NCBI GenBank assembly: GCA_014706295.1
Contig: JACSVZ010000006.1
Coordinates: forward strand, 28,867,629 to 28,931,628
Length of the DNA: 64,000 nucleotides
Direction of reading: 5' to 3'
Origin: Lycocorax pyrrhopterus obiensis
Lineage: Eukaryota > Chordata > Aves > Passeriformes > Paradisaeidae
A program made the translations under genes and the position numbers. The stretch's first letter is position 1, and every line of letters starts with the position of its first letter. A model generated the notes under the pieces. It had not been told where the DNA came from, ran no database searches, and worked only from the letters and a program-made list of their open reading frames with translations. Below, one piece after another: positions 38,601 through 51,847 of this stretch.

Positions 38601-40394
38601 ATTGGCTTGCTTGATACAAAAATAAATACTTTTTTAAAAAGCTCTCGCCTTTTGATGTTTAATGAGAAAAGACTTTCAGATGCAACTACCAATCTCACCT
38701 CACGCTTTAAACCAGAAATTGGGACAGGAATTTTTCAAGTGAACCTAGCATTTGGCTACTTCCAGTATCTTGCTTTGCTGAACTTGGAACCATCTGGGGT
38801 CACAGCACGATATCCAAGTACTTTTAAAATTTTCCATGCTGCTGTATCTAGACCTCTGACCAACACAACACACTTTGCAGACAGTGATGTAGATAAAGGA
38901 CAGGAAAATACACTATTACATTGTAAGTGGTGTAAGATGTAGTACTTGCTGTCATTTCTATCACACTTTATGCATCAGATTAGTTTAGAATGATGATACT
39001 TAAGGGAAAAGTCTCTACTTGAGCTAAATGACATTTTGGCATTTGTAAAGTAATAAGGTTGCCTGGAAGAACTGGAGGGTATTTGTCTGTACATGATCGT
39101 GCATGTGTGTCTGTGTAATTGTGTGCTCAGATCTACTCTCTAGTAGTGTTTTTCTAGCATGCTCACAAAATAAGGTTCAAATGTTTTACGAATCCGATAG
39201 CTTCAACGACAACCAAGATAAATGCTAAAGAAGTTACCATAAAACTGAATTCTAATGCTTTCTAAGTAGGAAGAATCAGCTAAACATATCCCACTATAAC
39301 CATTACTGATATTAGTGTTGTCAAGATCAGTGCAAGTGTTCTTCTTATATTAAACCAGTAAAATTTATGCTATTCATATTCGGTTCAGTTTAATTACGAA
39401 TGTAAATTATCAGGAAGCACGGACATATAGGTCTTAGTGTGGGTACCAGCTACAGTATGATGGGTTTCTGAAAGGAGAGGTCTCTGGATGCTTTACCTTG
39501 CTAAGCTCATTTATTCTATCCCTTCTTGTAGCAAATTGTGCTTATTTATGCAGCTTTCTCATCTTCCCCTCACTGTACCAAATTTTACTCAAAAGTGAAG
39601 TTGACAGTACATCCCAAAAGCAATTAACCTCTAAAACTGAAGTATGGGAAATATACCGTCCAAAAGGAACTGTACGCAGAAGGAAATAAAGGACAAGAGA
39701 ACGGTTCTTTTTTATGGTCAAACCCATGTTCTTTCCATTTTCTGTTCAGTAAGATGAAGGGGTTGATCTAAAACATTATTGTAGAATGTCAGTGTGGTTA
39801 ACCACAGATGCTCTAGTTTGCCAAGATATGATCAAAACCAGCTACTTATGTTGTGTGTTCTTCTGTTCATAGAGTTCTAATGTCAGTTCAAGATCTTGAG
39901 AGGTATTTATTACCTGAGTTTTACAAAGTTCCTCATTGTATGTTTCACTTTCAGTGTTACAACTCATAGGACCCAAATTCCAGCACATATTTAAATGCTT
40001 TGTGGGTTTACTGCCAGTGTTTAGCTATTGGCCTTGGAAATTCAAACCCTAAGGAAAGGCAATGAACCTCTGAAAAATGAAAAAGTGCTCAAATCAATGA
40101 GACAACTAAAATGACAAACCATGGGTGAGGAAATTAATATTTTAAGTCCAGTAAGTCATTACTAATTTTAGAAAACTTTAGTGAATTTAAGCATCAATTT
40201 TGTTTATTCATTTAGGGCTCATTCTTGCTCCTATATAAATAAAAGGCAAACCCTACACTGATTTCAAGCACCACACCACTAGTTCCAGTTGATGTGGGCT
40301 GGCAGGAATGGAGAAGCAGCACTGTCTCTTTTATATTTTAATAATGTTGCTATAATATAAATTTGCTACTAAGAATATACGGTATCACAGTCTT

Positions 40395-41277
40395 TTGAAA
40401 ATAAGTATGGAAAAAAATGCAGATGATACAAAACTGGGAGGAGCTGTTGACTCCCCTGAGGGTAGAGAGGACCTGCAGAAATTAGAGGACTGGGCAATCA
40501 CCAATCATATGAAGTTCAACAAGGGCAAGTGCCAGATTCTGCACCTGGGATGGGGCAATCCTGGATGTACAGACAAACTGGGGAAGGAGAGGCTGAGGAC
40601 CAGTGCTGTGGAAAGGGACCTGGGGGTCCTGGTTGATGCCAAGTTGAATATGAGTCAGTAGTGCCCTGGCAGCCAGGAGGGCCAAGCGTGTCCTGGGGTG
40701 CATCAGGCACAGCATCGCCAGCCAGGGAAGGGAGGGGATTGTCCCGCTCTGCTCTGCACTGGGGCAGCCTCACCTCGAGTGCTGGGGACAGTTTTGGGTG
40801 CCACAATATAAGACAGATATTAAACTATTAGAGAGCATCCAATGGAGGGCCACAAGGATGGTAAAGGGCCTTGAGGGGAAGCCATATGAGGAGTGTCTGA
40901 GGTCACTTGGTCTGTTCAGCCTGGAGGAGACTGAGGGGAGACCTCATTGCAGTCTACAACTTCCTCGTGAAGGTAAGAGGAGGGGTAGACACTGATCTCT
41001 TCACTCTTGTGGCCAGTGACAGGACTCATGGAAATGGCATGAAGTTGTGTTAGGGGATGTTTAAGTTGGATATTAGAGAAAGGTTTTTCACCCAGAGGGT
41101 GGTTGGACACTGGAACTGGCTCCCCAGGGAAGTGGTCACAGCACCAAGACTGACATAGTGCAAGAAGCGTCTCAGGAGCATGTTGTGATTCATGGGGTTG
41201 CCCTGTACAGGTTCAGGAGTTGGACTTAATGGTCGTGATGGGTCGCTGCCAACTCAGCATATTCTGTCATTCTGTGT
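40395..41277 (+). mobile_element. CR1 LINE, 5'-truncated, starting at the RT catalytic motif
   Basis: The open frame at 40395-40661 encodes ADDTKLGGAVDSPEGREDLQ, KFNKGKCQILHLGWGNPG and ERDLGVLVDAKLNMSQ, which is then cut by a stop. ADD is the reverse-transcriptase active-site motif; the residue before it, normally F or Y, is N here. Further pol sequence follows in broken frames (SIQWRATRMVKGLEGKPYEE, LGLFSLEET). The 3' end has the CR1-type repeat ATTCTGTCATTCTGTGT near 41277. It is an inactive copy, antisense to SGCZ. It is noticeably different from the copy at 10905-11751 and may belong to another CR1 subfamily. Confidence 0.9.
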
Positions 41278-43215
41278 AAACAAATCTTGGCATTTTAATT
41301 ACTTGCACTGTCAAACAAATTCCAAGGATTAACTTTATCTATTAATGAAACAAACATACTTCTGATGTAAGTCAAAAAACTTGCATTTCAAATCCTACCA
41401 AGTCACAAAAAATTAATCATGATCAAATCACCATCATAATTATTCACTGAAATTCAAACAATTAAATAGAAGAGAAATACAATTTCTTCATGGGTGTTTC
41501 ACAACTGGAAAGTCACCCACATCTACTGCTTAACAAATTTTTTTAAAAAAATTATTCCTGTTCTTAGAAACTTGTCTGAGCAGCTGTGTTCAAATCATCT
41601 GGACTTAACTAACCAAGTGACCACCAAATGTAGGAATTAGTTTCTAAGAAATATGTAAGAGGAAGAAAGAAATGAATTCTTTACAGAAAGAGACTAGCTG
41701 AAGTCTGAAGAAACAAAAAGGGATTTACCAAGAAGGATCCTCACTCTTATTGGGGAAACCCCCTTGAAAATCCCAGGGATTGCTTATAACAGAGGAAAAA
41801 GTAGGAAAGAAGCGCCATAGAGTCTACTTTTCTAAGCCTGGAATTATGATCCTGCATAAACACAGCATGACATAGCTCCTGAGGGTCAAGGCAAATTCAG
41901 TCAGACTAGGATCAACACCAATGTAATTATCAGTTTCAAGATCATCCTTGCTAGATCGTTTCTAGTTAGATTTCAAGTAAGAGGAAAACTTGTTTGCATC
42001 CACATAAAATATATTATATAGATTTACCTCGAGATTCTTGTCTGATGATCAGATCTCAGAAAAAAAGAAGGTTCCCCCTGGAGAAATGCCTTCTGGAGAA
42101 AACTGCTTTGGCTGGTAGATGGAGAATTTTAAATTGAAGTGTTAATATATAAGGAAGTTCCACTGCGTCCAAAAGACTTATGCTTATCTTAATGACACGT
42201 TTTGCAAGAAACAAAAGTATTCGTGGAGTAAAGGAATAAAGCTGCTAGCCTATCACTGGTCAGCCTGTGACTGGTGAACTGCCATGTGGAAGGGATAAGA
42301 ATTCTGAAGGACTTCCCTGGAACAAGCCAGAGCAAAAGTATTAAGTGTATGTGAAGAAGTGCAGACAGTAGAGCTGGTAAATGTCTGCCATGTTTCAGCC
42401 TGTCTCTGAAAGCACATGCTGAAAGGTGAAGAGAAATCCAAGAAAGTAGGTGCTAGTTCTATTGCTGTACAAACACTTCTTGCTGGATCCTGTTTGGGAA
42501 TGCATGCCCTTCCTTCTATAGCAGAGGGATATTCTAACTCTCTCCTAATGTCCCATCATGCTGTGACTTGCTCAGGATTTATGGGCAGACTTCAATGCAG
42601 ACCTCTGCAAAATGGCACGCAAAAATTTCAGGAAAAAAAAATTGCCACAATTTTTCCTATATTTTGTTAAAGAGAAAAAAAGGAATCTCCAATTTAGCTT
42701 GAACAAAACCACTTTTATGTAAAAGTCAAAATGAGTGTTTTGTAATTGGTAGATTTAATGAGCAGTTAGTAAGAGATCAAAATGGTACAAATGCATGTAC
42801 TGATGGCTAGTTTTTGGTCATGCTACCCACATGTTTCTTCATTCTAACCAATGTGTTATAGCTTAAAAAAAATCCTTAAAGAATATAAATAGAACTACAA
42901 TGAAGAGGACTATATCTAATATGTTAATAAGAGCTAAGATTAGAAAGAAAAAAAATTATTGAATTTATATTAGATAGCTTGTGACCAGACATAAAAAGGA
43001 AATATCTGATATCTACTAAGGCTTATTCCTTTCTGCGATCGTTAAGTTCAAAGCCAAATCAAGATCAACCAGTTCATCTTCAACAGATGATATAATTAGC
43101 TCTGAAGTAGAAAATGAAGGAAATTCTACATTCTCTACTCTTAAAATATTTCCCTGTTCCTATATTCTTTAATTTAAAAGTTTTGTGTATTTTTTGTTGA
43201 TTAGTTGGTGAGAGA

Positions 43216-43310
43216 TGTTTTGTGGTGCTTTTGGGGGTTTTTTTGGTTGGTTGGGGTGTTTTTTTTGTTTGTTTTGTTTGGGTGTTATTTTCGGTTTTGG
43301 GGTTTTTTTA
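43216..43310. repeat. G/T-rich low-complexity tract
   Basis: A plus-strand run almost entirely of G and T, with poly-T stretches separated by GG and GGGG. Its reverse strand produces a lysine/proline-rich open frame (43169-43414) that is an artefact of the repeat. Confidence 0.85.
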
Positions 43311-46146
43311 ACTGATAGATAGCATTCCTTGTTTTTCAGCAGGTTGTTTCTCAGGGCCTCAAGACTGATATGGTATTCTCTTTGAGATTTTTTCTTCAAG
43401 TTACGCAGCACCAACTTCTCCCTTCCTCGGAAATAATTCTTCTGGACAACTAATCAGTCTCATGGATGTAGGTTCTATCCAGTTGTTTACTGAGCAATGG
43501 TACACCAAACAGGACTAAACTCTTTGAAGAGGACCTTGCCAGTGTGGAATAGGTGAGAAGATCTGCAGGACCTACTCCTGTTTACACATTCCAGCTTTAT
43601 ATTTTACTTTCTTGTATCACATGATGCTCTTGACCTTGTGATCAAAATGTTTTCTAACTCTTTTTCTGGGGATGCCTTTAAGTATTACTTCTGATTTCTT
43701 TGAGGTTTGAAAATTGACCCCTAGAAGTCAATTTGATTTTGTATTGCTGTTGTCTTTCCCTGTAATTTTGGAGCAGGGGATATTTTCATTGGAAATAATT
43801 TTAAGCTTTCTTTTCACCTTCACATTCTCAGTTCTTCCCCACGGGCCACCAACACTTCTCACATTACTTTTTCAACACTGTCATCCTTACAATCTATATA
43901 TCTTTTGCACAATCTTGATATTTTCTTGGAGTTTTTTTCTTAATGGATGTTTATCTCTGTAGTTAAAAGTCTTTCAAAGCTAAAAGAAACAAGAGGCCCC
44001 CAAATATTTCAAAATGTTGTCACTAGGCCCCATGCATTATATTACTCCTTTTCTTTATCAAAAGCCCAATCTGTTTCATTTTTTTGGTTTGGTGGTCAAC
44101 ATTACCACATAGGTTATTTGTTCTTTCTTCAATACCCATGAAGTATAAATAATATTTATTTTGAATCTCAGAGCAGTTATACAGCTTTCAGATGCATCCA
44201 TTTCTGCCTGGATATTGAGGTTTTTTCTTCATTCTATTTTTGTGAGATAATTTTTACCACACATAATTTCATGTCTTTCACAGAATGTGTGTCGATTTTT
44301 TACCGCTCTTACTTCTGGAATTTACATTACCTATTCTGAATTTTTAAGCATCTCTATCTATACTTCTTAAACTTTGTAACGCATACATATTTCCGTACTT
44401 TCTGAACCTTGAGCAAAGCTACATTGTTATACACTCTTAATTCAAATACAAAGGCCTATATATATAGATGGTATTTTTCTAAAGCCAAAATGACGGCTTA
44501 CTATGTTTGTGTCTTGGTGTGCTGAATTTAATGCTGTCAGACACTGTGAAATTTAAACTCATCATTAGCCACAATGAGGATATGAATTTAAATTCACAAT
44601 GTAGGCTGAAAGCTGCAGGCCATATTTTTGTGGATGAAATAACTTTTTTTTCTGGAGTTGCTTCCTGTGTGCAAAATTATTCCTAGCCTATAGGAGTCTG
44701 CTATGAATAAGCTTTGAAATGCATTGCAGAGCAGATATTATTGGAATCTATGTTTTTCACAACTTTGCCTGCGCACCTGCATACCTGCTTTATAAACAGA
44801 CCTAGGGAAAACAGTGAAGTCCAAGATGTTACTGAGGGCAATCTGACTCTTCCTCTGAGTAAGGCTTTGTATCAAACTGCGACTGCCATGGACTCAAACA
44901 GTACATTCATGTGAGGATTTCTGCTACTTTCCACCTAAATTAAGCGTCAAGATCTTCCTGTTCATTCATTGAAGTTTGTAAAGTATGATGTATGTCATGA
45001 CAAATGCTTGTATAATCTCACCATGCAGTTTGTGGTTACTAAATACATTAGCTTGTGCTAAAGTTGGGATAAAAGTTTGTTTACAGTTGGATAAAAACAA
45101 AAAAAGCCAGTTTTCTAGTGGTTTCTAATTCAGAGAAATTGAAGAATTCAGAGAAAATGAAGTGCAGTTCCGACATGTATTACATGTCTCTCAGTAAGAG
45201 GTACATCAGTATATTCTTAGTGAAAAGTCAGATGCCTACAATATCTCCTGAAAATGTTACAGTATTTCTCCTATTCTGAAAGCTTTACAAATCGAAATCC
45301 AAATGATTTCATCTTCTAGCACCTAATGAGAATACTGCTCCAGGACAAAGCAAAATATTTTTGGCCTGTAGTGTCATCATTATAGGGTAAGTATTTGGAA
45401 CCAAATACTCCTTTTTATTGAACTGAAATCCTATAGTGTTCTGCAGCCTGACCCTTATCTCCAACGACAGAATTTTTTTTTTCCAGGTATAAATAAACCA
45501 CAAGAAAGTTCTTTAAGGCACGAAAAAGGAAAATAGGAATGTTGGAGCTCTTTTATGATTCACCTTTCCCTCCTGTGAGTAGCTATATTTTAAAAATAGA
45601 GATGGGTCTGGCTGCTGCAATTTAAATGTGCATTTTCAAAACCACAAAGCCTGAGGGCATGTGAGTGTCAGACTTAGCTCAGGTTTAAGAGTTAGAATGT
45701 TGCTACAAAATCTGAAACCAGTTAATACTCGGTTCCTGCATCAAAAACTTCTGAATGTTTAGTGTGTGTTTTCCAAACAAGCTGTTTTCATTTGATTTAA
45801 GAGTTAGCTTACTTGAGAGTGGGCAATTTTCCACTGAGCTTTGACCCTTCCATATGTCTCGTGGATTTGCCTGGTATCATGCAATTCAGATACTTCAAAG
45901 TAGAACTATTTTAAATTGCATCTGTGGACTTTGCACAGTCCTTCAACAGGGAATGTGGAATATGACTGGGAATATGATGCAGACATTGGCAGGTTTTCCT
46001 AAAAATATTAATTCTTACATTGGCCACAAATATCCAGTTGCTTAATCTTGGTGTCAAAGGTTTATTCTGAAAATCAGATTCACTCTGTAAGTTTGAACCA
46101 GGCTCTGGATTGATACTGCTCTGTACCAGAACAGGGAAAATGGTTC

Positions 46147-46189
46147 CTTGAGAACCATGGTTCTCAAGAACCTTGAGAACCTTGAGAAA
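46147..46189. repeat. Perfect 22-bp palindrome plus 9-bp direct repeats
   Basis: CTTGAGAAC occurs at 46147-46155, inverted at 46160-46168, again at 46172-46180, and as CTTGAGAAA at 46181-46189. The first two form a perfect 22-bp palindrome at 46147-46168, centred on CCATGG. With a one-base bulge the pairing extends to the flanking GGTT and AACC. It is an isolated cluster, and I see no element around it that would explain it. Confidence 0.85.
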
Positions 46190-46490
46190 TTGCTGGCTGC
46201 ATTCTGCAAAGGAATAGCTCAGACAAGACCAGAATCAGCTTAAAAAAAATAAACCCTATTTAATAGAATTAAATAGATTACAGCCCAGAAGGAGAGGAAA
46301 GGATTAAAATCTGTCTTCTCTTGTAACTGATGCTATCATGAAGAAAAGGAAAAAAAAGTTGATTATTTAAGGAGAGTTATTCAAAAAGTATGGATTATAG
46401 AAATGTTGACTATCTAGGTAGGAAATTATTTTCTTCTACCTCTATTTCAAAAAAGTGTTATTTAGCTGTTTGGTTGTTTTTGGGTTTTTT

Positions 46491-46520
46491 TTCCTTTCTT
46501 TTCCTTTCTTTTCCTTTCTT
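46491..46520. repeat. Three exact copies of a decamer, TTCCTTTCTT
   Basis: Three contiguous identical copies of the 10-mer TTCCTTTCTT, preceded by a run of T. It is a pyrimidine-rich simple repeat. Confidence 0.9.
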
Positions 46521-46948
46521 CTGCCTGACTATATGCTGGCTTCTTCTATATCTGTCTACAGAACAGCCTAGATGAGTATTTTTCAGTGAAATGGCTGTAG
46601 AGGAATTGAACATGTTTTCCTGCTCTGACAGAACTGTTTGCACATTTGTCTGCTTTCTGGTTTATTCCTTTTTCAGAAAAATTACTTTTACCAAGACTTA
46701 TTTCACTTTACATATGTTTCTAAGACAAGTTCTTATTTTCCTTGACACATTTTTAAGTGCCAAAAATCAAAACCTTTCTTTTGCCAATAAACTGTTATTA
46801 TCCTTAGGTTGATACATTCCTCCAACAATCTACACGGTCACCTGCAGGCTGGTGTTAAGTACACACTGCTTGGAATGTGAGTTGGCTGGATGCATTCTAC
46901 CCTTAAATTGAAGATATAAATACATTTAAGCAATCTCCTGGATAAGAA

Positions 46949-46972
46949 ATTTATTTATTTATTTATTTATTC
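46949..46972. repeat. TTTA tetranucleotide microsatellite
   Basis: About six uninterrupted TTTA units, read directly. A typical microsatellite, likely variable in length between individuals. Confidence 0.9.
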
Positions 46973-49900
46973 TCACAATTTGTAGCCTGCCTATAAAGCT
47001 TTCAGTTCATAGACAGCTTGGAGTCCGATATATATGTGATTGTAATCAGCTCTGTAGTTGTACCTCCAGAGTAATGCCCTGACAGGTTGTTCTTTTGCCA
47101 AGTGCTTAGACTACCACAATAATATCATCTTTCAGTCAGAGCTCCCATAAAGACAAGCCTGGACATTAAGTGCTTTCTTGAGATCTAAATAAACTTATCA
47201 GAAACCTTATTCATCACTGGAGTACATATTAGTGTACTCATTCTCAGGAAACACAGAAATCCTATATATGTGATGCACTTTTGTTACCAACAGATGGTGA
47301 TGAAAGAATTCTGGTTCATTCAGTGTTCAGGATACCAAGAACTTGTCATATCTGCTTAAAGGATTAGATTTTAGTACGACATCAAATACAGTAGTTTAAC
47401 TGTGGTCAGATAATTTGGCTCCATAAGCCACCTTAAAGTGATTAAATGCTTCCTCTCATCTTATGCCACTTCACTCTCCAAACTCCATGTGTCTGGAACA
47501 ACAGTCCACCCACTGAATGTGGCAAATCCAAGATCTTCTTTCCCATTCATACTGAAATTCCTATTCAGTCTCTCAAGGCACTAGATATAAGCCTACTGTA
47601 GTAATCACATACATCAAATAATAAGTTATTTTTCTGCATTTCAGTACTTGTTATAAATATTTTATTTCTACTTCTCCAACCTAATTTGCAATTCACATAT
47701 ATTTCCTCATAATTCTGTCTTATTTCCTTTTTATAGCCATAAGCCATATTTCTATTTTATCATTTTCTTTTAACTACCTTGGAAGACCTTTTTATATTTC
47801 AATTACCTGCAGACTCCCAGTCCTGCAACATAATCTTAAAATCAAAACTGAAGTATTGATGTACTCCTCTGCGTATTAATTCTGATGATTATTATTAGAA
47901 TATTATCAGAATATAATTATGCTGGAACCTTCTGAAGCTTCCTTGACACATCGAGGCTCTCAGGTTTCATGTAGTGAAATCAATGACTGATCAAAAGCCA
48001 TACTGAATGCACTGTAAGCATTTACTTCTATGTAATGAAAAAGATACTTGCAGCCCTTCACATATGTTTTCCTGACACTGTTTTGGTGTCGAAGTAGATT
48101 TGACCTGCATACATTCTGCTATCAATCTGAGAAAGTTACCGAAGTAGGTACTCTGTTGTCCTTTTCCGACTTCCATTTTTCTACATAATTGTACTATTTT
48201 ACAAGGAAGAAGGCTCTTAGGAAGTCATAATGACCTGCAAGTTTTCTATGCCTTTTACTTTTGTTTCTCCTAGTACTGCTAGCAACAATGTGCAAACCTT
48301 CGTACAACTGCAATTCCCCCAATGAGAAATACTTTTATGTTTGAAATATGGGGGAAAAGTGATCTTCAACTAATTATATCTGCTCATACAATACAGACAT
48401 GAAACTTCAAGTATCTGACAAACTTGTGGTTCCAAAAATTATGAAATTATGACCTCTACAGAACTAAAATCTTGGTAAGACTATAACTGATGAGTTTCTA
48501 AGCAGCTCCTTATTTCTTTTTAGAGGAAAACTATTACTGTTAACATGTTAATTATCATCATAAAAAAATTCAGTTTTATCCAGAAAGGACTTCAGGTCCT
48601 GTGCTAAAACAGACTATACCACTCAGATATGCGGCAATAAGAGATGAAAGAAAATAATCCAGCAATTAAGAAAGTAGTAGGAAACAAAATTAATTCAATT
48701 TCTTTAGAGGTATGTAACATTTTCCAAACAATTTAGACTGGGTTATTTAGGAAAAAATGATACAGCTGATTTGCTACAGCCAGAAAACATAATTGGGTTT
48801 GACTGCAGAACAGCAATGGCTTCTGATGGAAGACCTATCTCATTTAATTGGCAAATGTCTTTTTGCTTTGCCTTTTTTAAGCATGATTAATAAATATAAA
48901 AAGCCACATGTGCAAGTATAACTCATACAGAAGCTAAGTAAACCTGGAACAAAACAAATTACACTATAGTTTTTATGGGTCTTGGAAAGGTCAGAGATAA
49001 AATCATGTTTAAATAAAGAATGTTATAGAAAAGTGAAGGAGTTATATAGATCAAAAGAACATGTAGGAGACAACATGAGAGTTAAATTGCTGTCTTTTCT
49101 CCTTCAAAATCATAGAGAGAGAAATACCCTTTTCAAAAAGCAAAATGTTTGTATAATTTGGATGGAGAATTACAAGTTGAATGGGAAAAAAGAGAGTTTC
49201 TGGTAATGAGCATTTAGCCTTAACTAAGAAAACCACCTCAGAAGACAAGGGAGAAAATAAAACATTTACATTGTCAAAAAAAAAGTAGGTGTAGTTTGAC
49301 TAAAACTAGGCGAGTTACACATTCCTTCCTCCTTCTTATACAGCTGCTAATTATGAGTTTGGTTTAAGAAAAAAGAGAAAGACAAACAATACTAACAGAG
49401 CCATCCAGTGAAGGTTTTTATACAACTTTCTTTCACAGCATTGTCTCAGAAAAATGTACACTGACCTAGGGATTCTTAATCTTTCTGAAAAGTACTCTGG
49501 CAGGATAAAGCTGCCTCATGATATGTGCTTGTACTGTCACGAACAAGGCTGACCAGTACAGTTCTGCTACAAGAGTATCTTACAGAGATCATATTCCAAT
49601 CAAAAGAAAAATGAAATAAAAGCAAAGGGAGGCAAACTATGAGTTAAGATTTAAGTAAGAGAAGTAAAAATCAAACAGATACTCTTCTTCTGTAGCTACA
49701 GAGAGAGAGAAGAAGACTCTGTGATGCTATAGATGCTGTCCTTTGGAATGTCAGGGTGAATATAAGAGATGGAGAAAGGAACCCTTGAATCCACCAGAAA
49801 ATGAGCTTCTTATCACTACTTGTTTCCCCAGTTCTTTAACAATATATTCACTTCATCAAGCCTTTCTCTTTCCTTCCTCCAATGCTCTATGATACAAAGC

Positions 49901-51087
49901 AAAATTTGAACACTTTTTCTTCTTAACTTGAGTCATAAAGTAGAAAAGAGCTAATACAGCTAAAAGAAAAAGCAAAACTAGCAATGGAAGGAAGAATAAG
50001 AAGTTTAAACTAAACCAACCAACTGCCTAATTTTAAAGTGAGAGACTCTTAATATAGAAATACATAACTGCAATATCTCTAAACCAAAAAGTACTACTTC
50101 AGATTCCAATTTTTTCTTATCTGGGAGCTAAATTGATATCTGGATTACTACCCTGTTTCTACTATACATTTCTCCTTAGAATAGGCTGACTATAAAAAAA
50201 TTTACAAATAAAAATGTTACAAAAATGATCAGTGAGAAGCTGTCAACTTAATCTTTCAAGGTTTTATTAATCAACAATTTCATAGACTGACTTATGATAG
50301 ACTGCTTTTAAAAGTTGAGCATCAAAAAACATTCTTCTGAATGGAGAAAAAATCATATACAAAAAATCCCCCATTACCACAGTAGTTTATCAATGCCCAT
50401 GGACATACTTCGAAAATTAATTACCAAAATAAATCATTTATTGGACCCATTCACAGTGAAGTGTTTCCAAAGAGACACTATTAATTGCTACAGAAGAAAA
50501 TAAAATCATTTCATTCTAGTACTACCCTTAAATAAATACATGTGAGAGCTTTATCTCCCAGTGAGCACATCTTATTTTTCCTGTTTTATATTCAACTTTT
50601 GTTTTATTTCTTCTTCCAAAATTCCTTTCCTATATTCACCCCAAGGCACCATGATAATAAAAACACGAGCTTGAGAAAAATAAACTAAAGAAGAAAATTC
50701 TGGTTGATGTTTGACATTATGATTTCCTGCCAGGTTTCATCAGTCATATCATGCCATGTGCAGTAATACAGTCTGATTGATGCTGCTCACAGAGACTCAT
50801 CACCTTTCATCTGTTTGCTGAAGAATTTTAACGTATCACACAATCTTTGGATAAAATTAATTCTTATGGTGCCAAATGTTTGATTAAAAAATAATGATCA
50901 TGGCATCTGAAACTTATGTTTGCATTTCTCAGTGGTGGGGAATCTAATTCTTAGTGCCATTTGTAAGATGTTTTATTTTTTAACTTATGATAGATGCTTT
51001 GAAATCTCCTGTGTCAATTATACATTTAAGATTCATTTTCTCAGCATTTAGTATTATGACCAAGTTTGAGCCTTAGCAGGATTCAGT

Positions 51088-51357
51088 AAGATTCCCTTTT
51101 TCCACATTATGCATGATGGGGTCCTGCTTTCCTGAAGATTGTTGAACACCACACTGCCCATGGAAAGCAGTGAATAAATTCCTTGTTTTACTTTGCTTGT
51201 GTGTGTGCCTTTTGCTTTACCTAATGCACTGTCTTTATCTCCACCCATGATTTTTTTTTATTTTCACCCTTCCGATTCTCTCCCTCACCCGCACTGGTGG
51301 AGAAGTGAGTGAGTGGTTGTGTAAGCCTTAGTTGCTGGCTGTGGTGAAACCACAACA
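51088..51357 (+). mobile_element. Truncated, diverged LTR of the same family as the one at 5560-6154
   Basis: The 3' part of an LTR on the plus strand. It shares ordered blocks with the minus strand of 5560-6154: CCCATGG...AGC, TTTATCTCCACCCATGA against the TTTATCCCAACCCATGA block, CCGATTCTCTCCCTCACC, GTGAGTGAGTGG and GTTGCTGGCTG...GGTGAAACCACAACA at the 3' end. Both copies also give matching chance peptides on the opposite strand (MGGDKDSALGKAKGTHTSK here, MGWDKDTLIGKAMHTSK there). An AATAAA is at 51173-51178. The 5' half is missing and divergence is high, so it is an older copy. Its left limit is approximate. Confidence 0.75.
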
Positions 51358-51847
51358 ATAACCTTTATTTCATTATAAGCTAATATAGCCAAGTCAAGGC
51401 AAGGTTTTTCAGCTGAGCCTCATGAAATAAAGCAGAGTACACACCCTTAATTCATATGGAAAGTAGACTTGATATTTTGTATACAGAAAAAACAGAGGTC
51501 ACCATATATAACAGTAGTTTTTATCATGTTGAAGGAGCATTACCTAAATGAATGGCACACACACCACAAAACAATGCTTAATGGTGACATATAAAAGCCA
51601 AAACACAGTGGTAAGTGTGATTTGTACCACAGTTGATCCTGCAGAGTTTAAATTCAATTCTATCGTTAGAGGAATTGATATTTAGATTATGCAGTATCTT
51701 TTGGTTGGTCAAACAATCACTGATAACGAGAAGACTTTTTCTTCTCCAGTGGATTAAAATTTTGTAGAAGATTGATAGTTTAATTACTACTAAAGATATT
51801 AAAAAATACATGTTTACATCAATTTAGAAACTTTAATATTGCCATAC

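Larger units (their letters stand above)
28113..51847 (-). other. SGCZ: SGCZ intron 5
   Basis: Intron between exons 5 and 6, 23,735 bp, the longest complete intron in the window, with a CAG|GTATGG donor next to 51848. It contains A/C-rich and G/T-rich tracts, two CR1 copies (35034-35625 and 40395-41277), a palindrome cluster at 46147-46189, short tandem repeats at 46491-46520 and 46949-46972, and a truncated LTR at 51088-51357. I see no gene, structured RNA or other mobile element in the remaining parts. Confidence 0.9.

Noticed and set aside
38607..38942. 111-codon plus-strand open frame
   Set aside because: It has no recognisable domain, no flanking splice or promoter context and no similar sequence elsewhere in the window. 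It is probably chance.
43169..43414. Lysine/proline-rich open frame on the minus strand
   Set aside because: It is produced by the G/T-rich low-complexity tract on the other strand.
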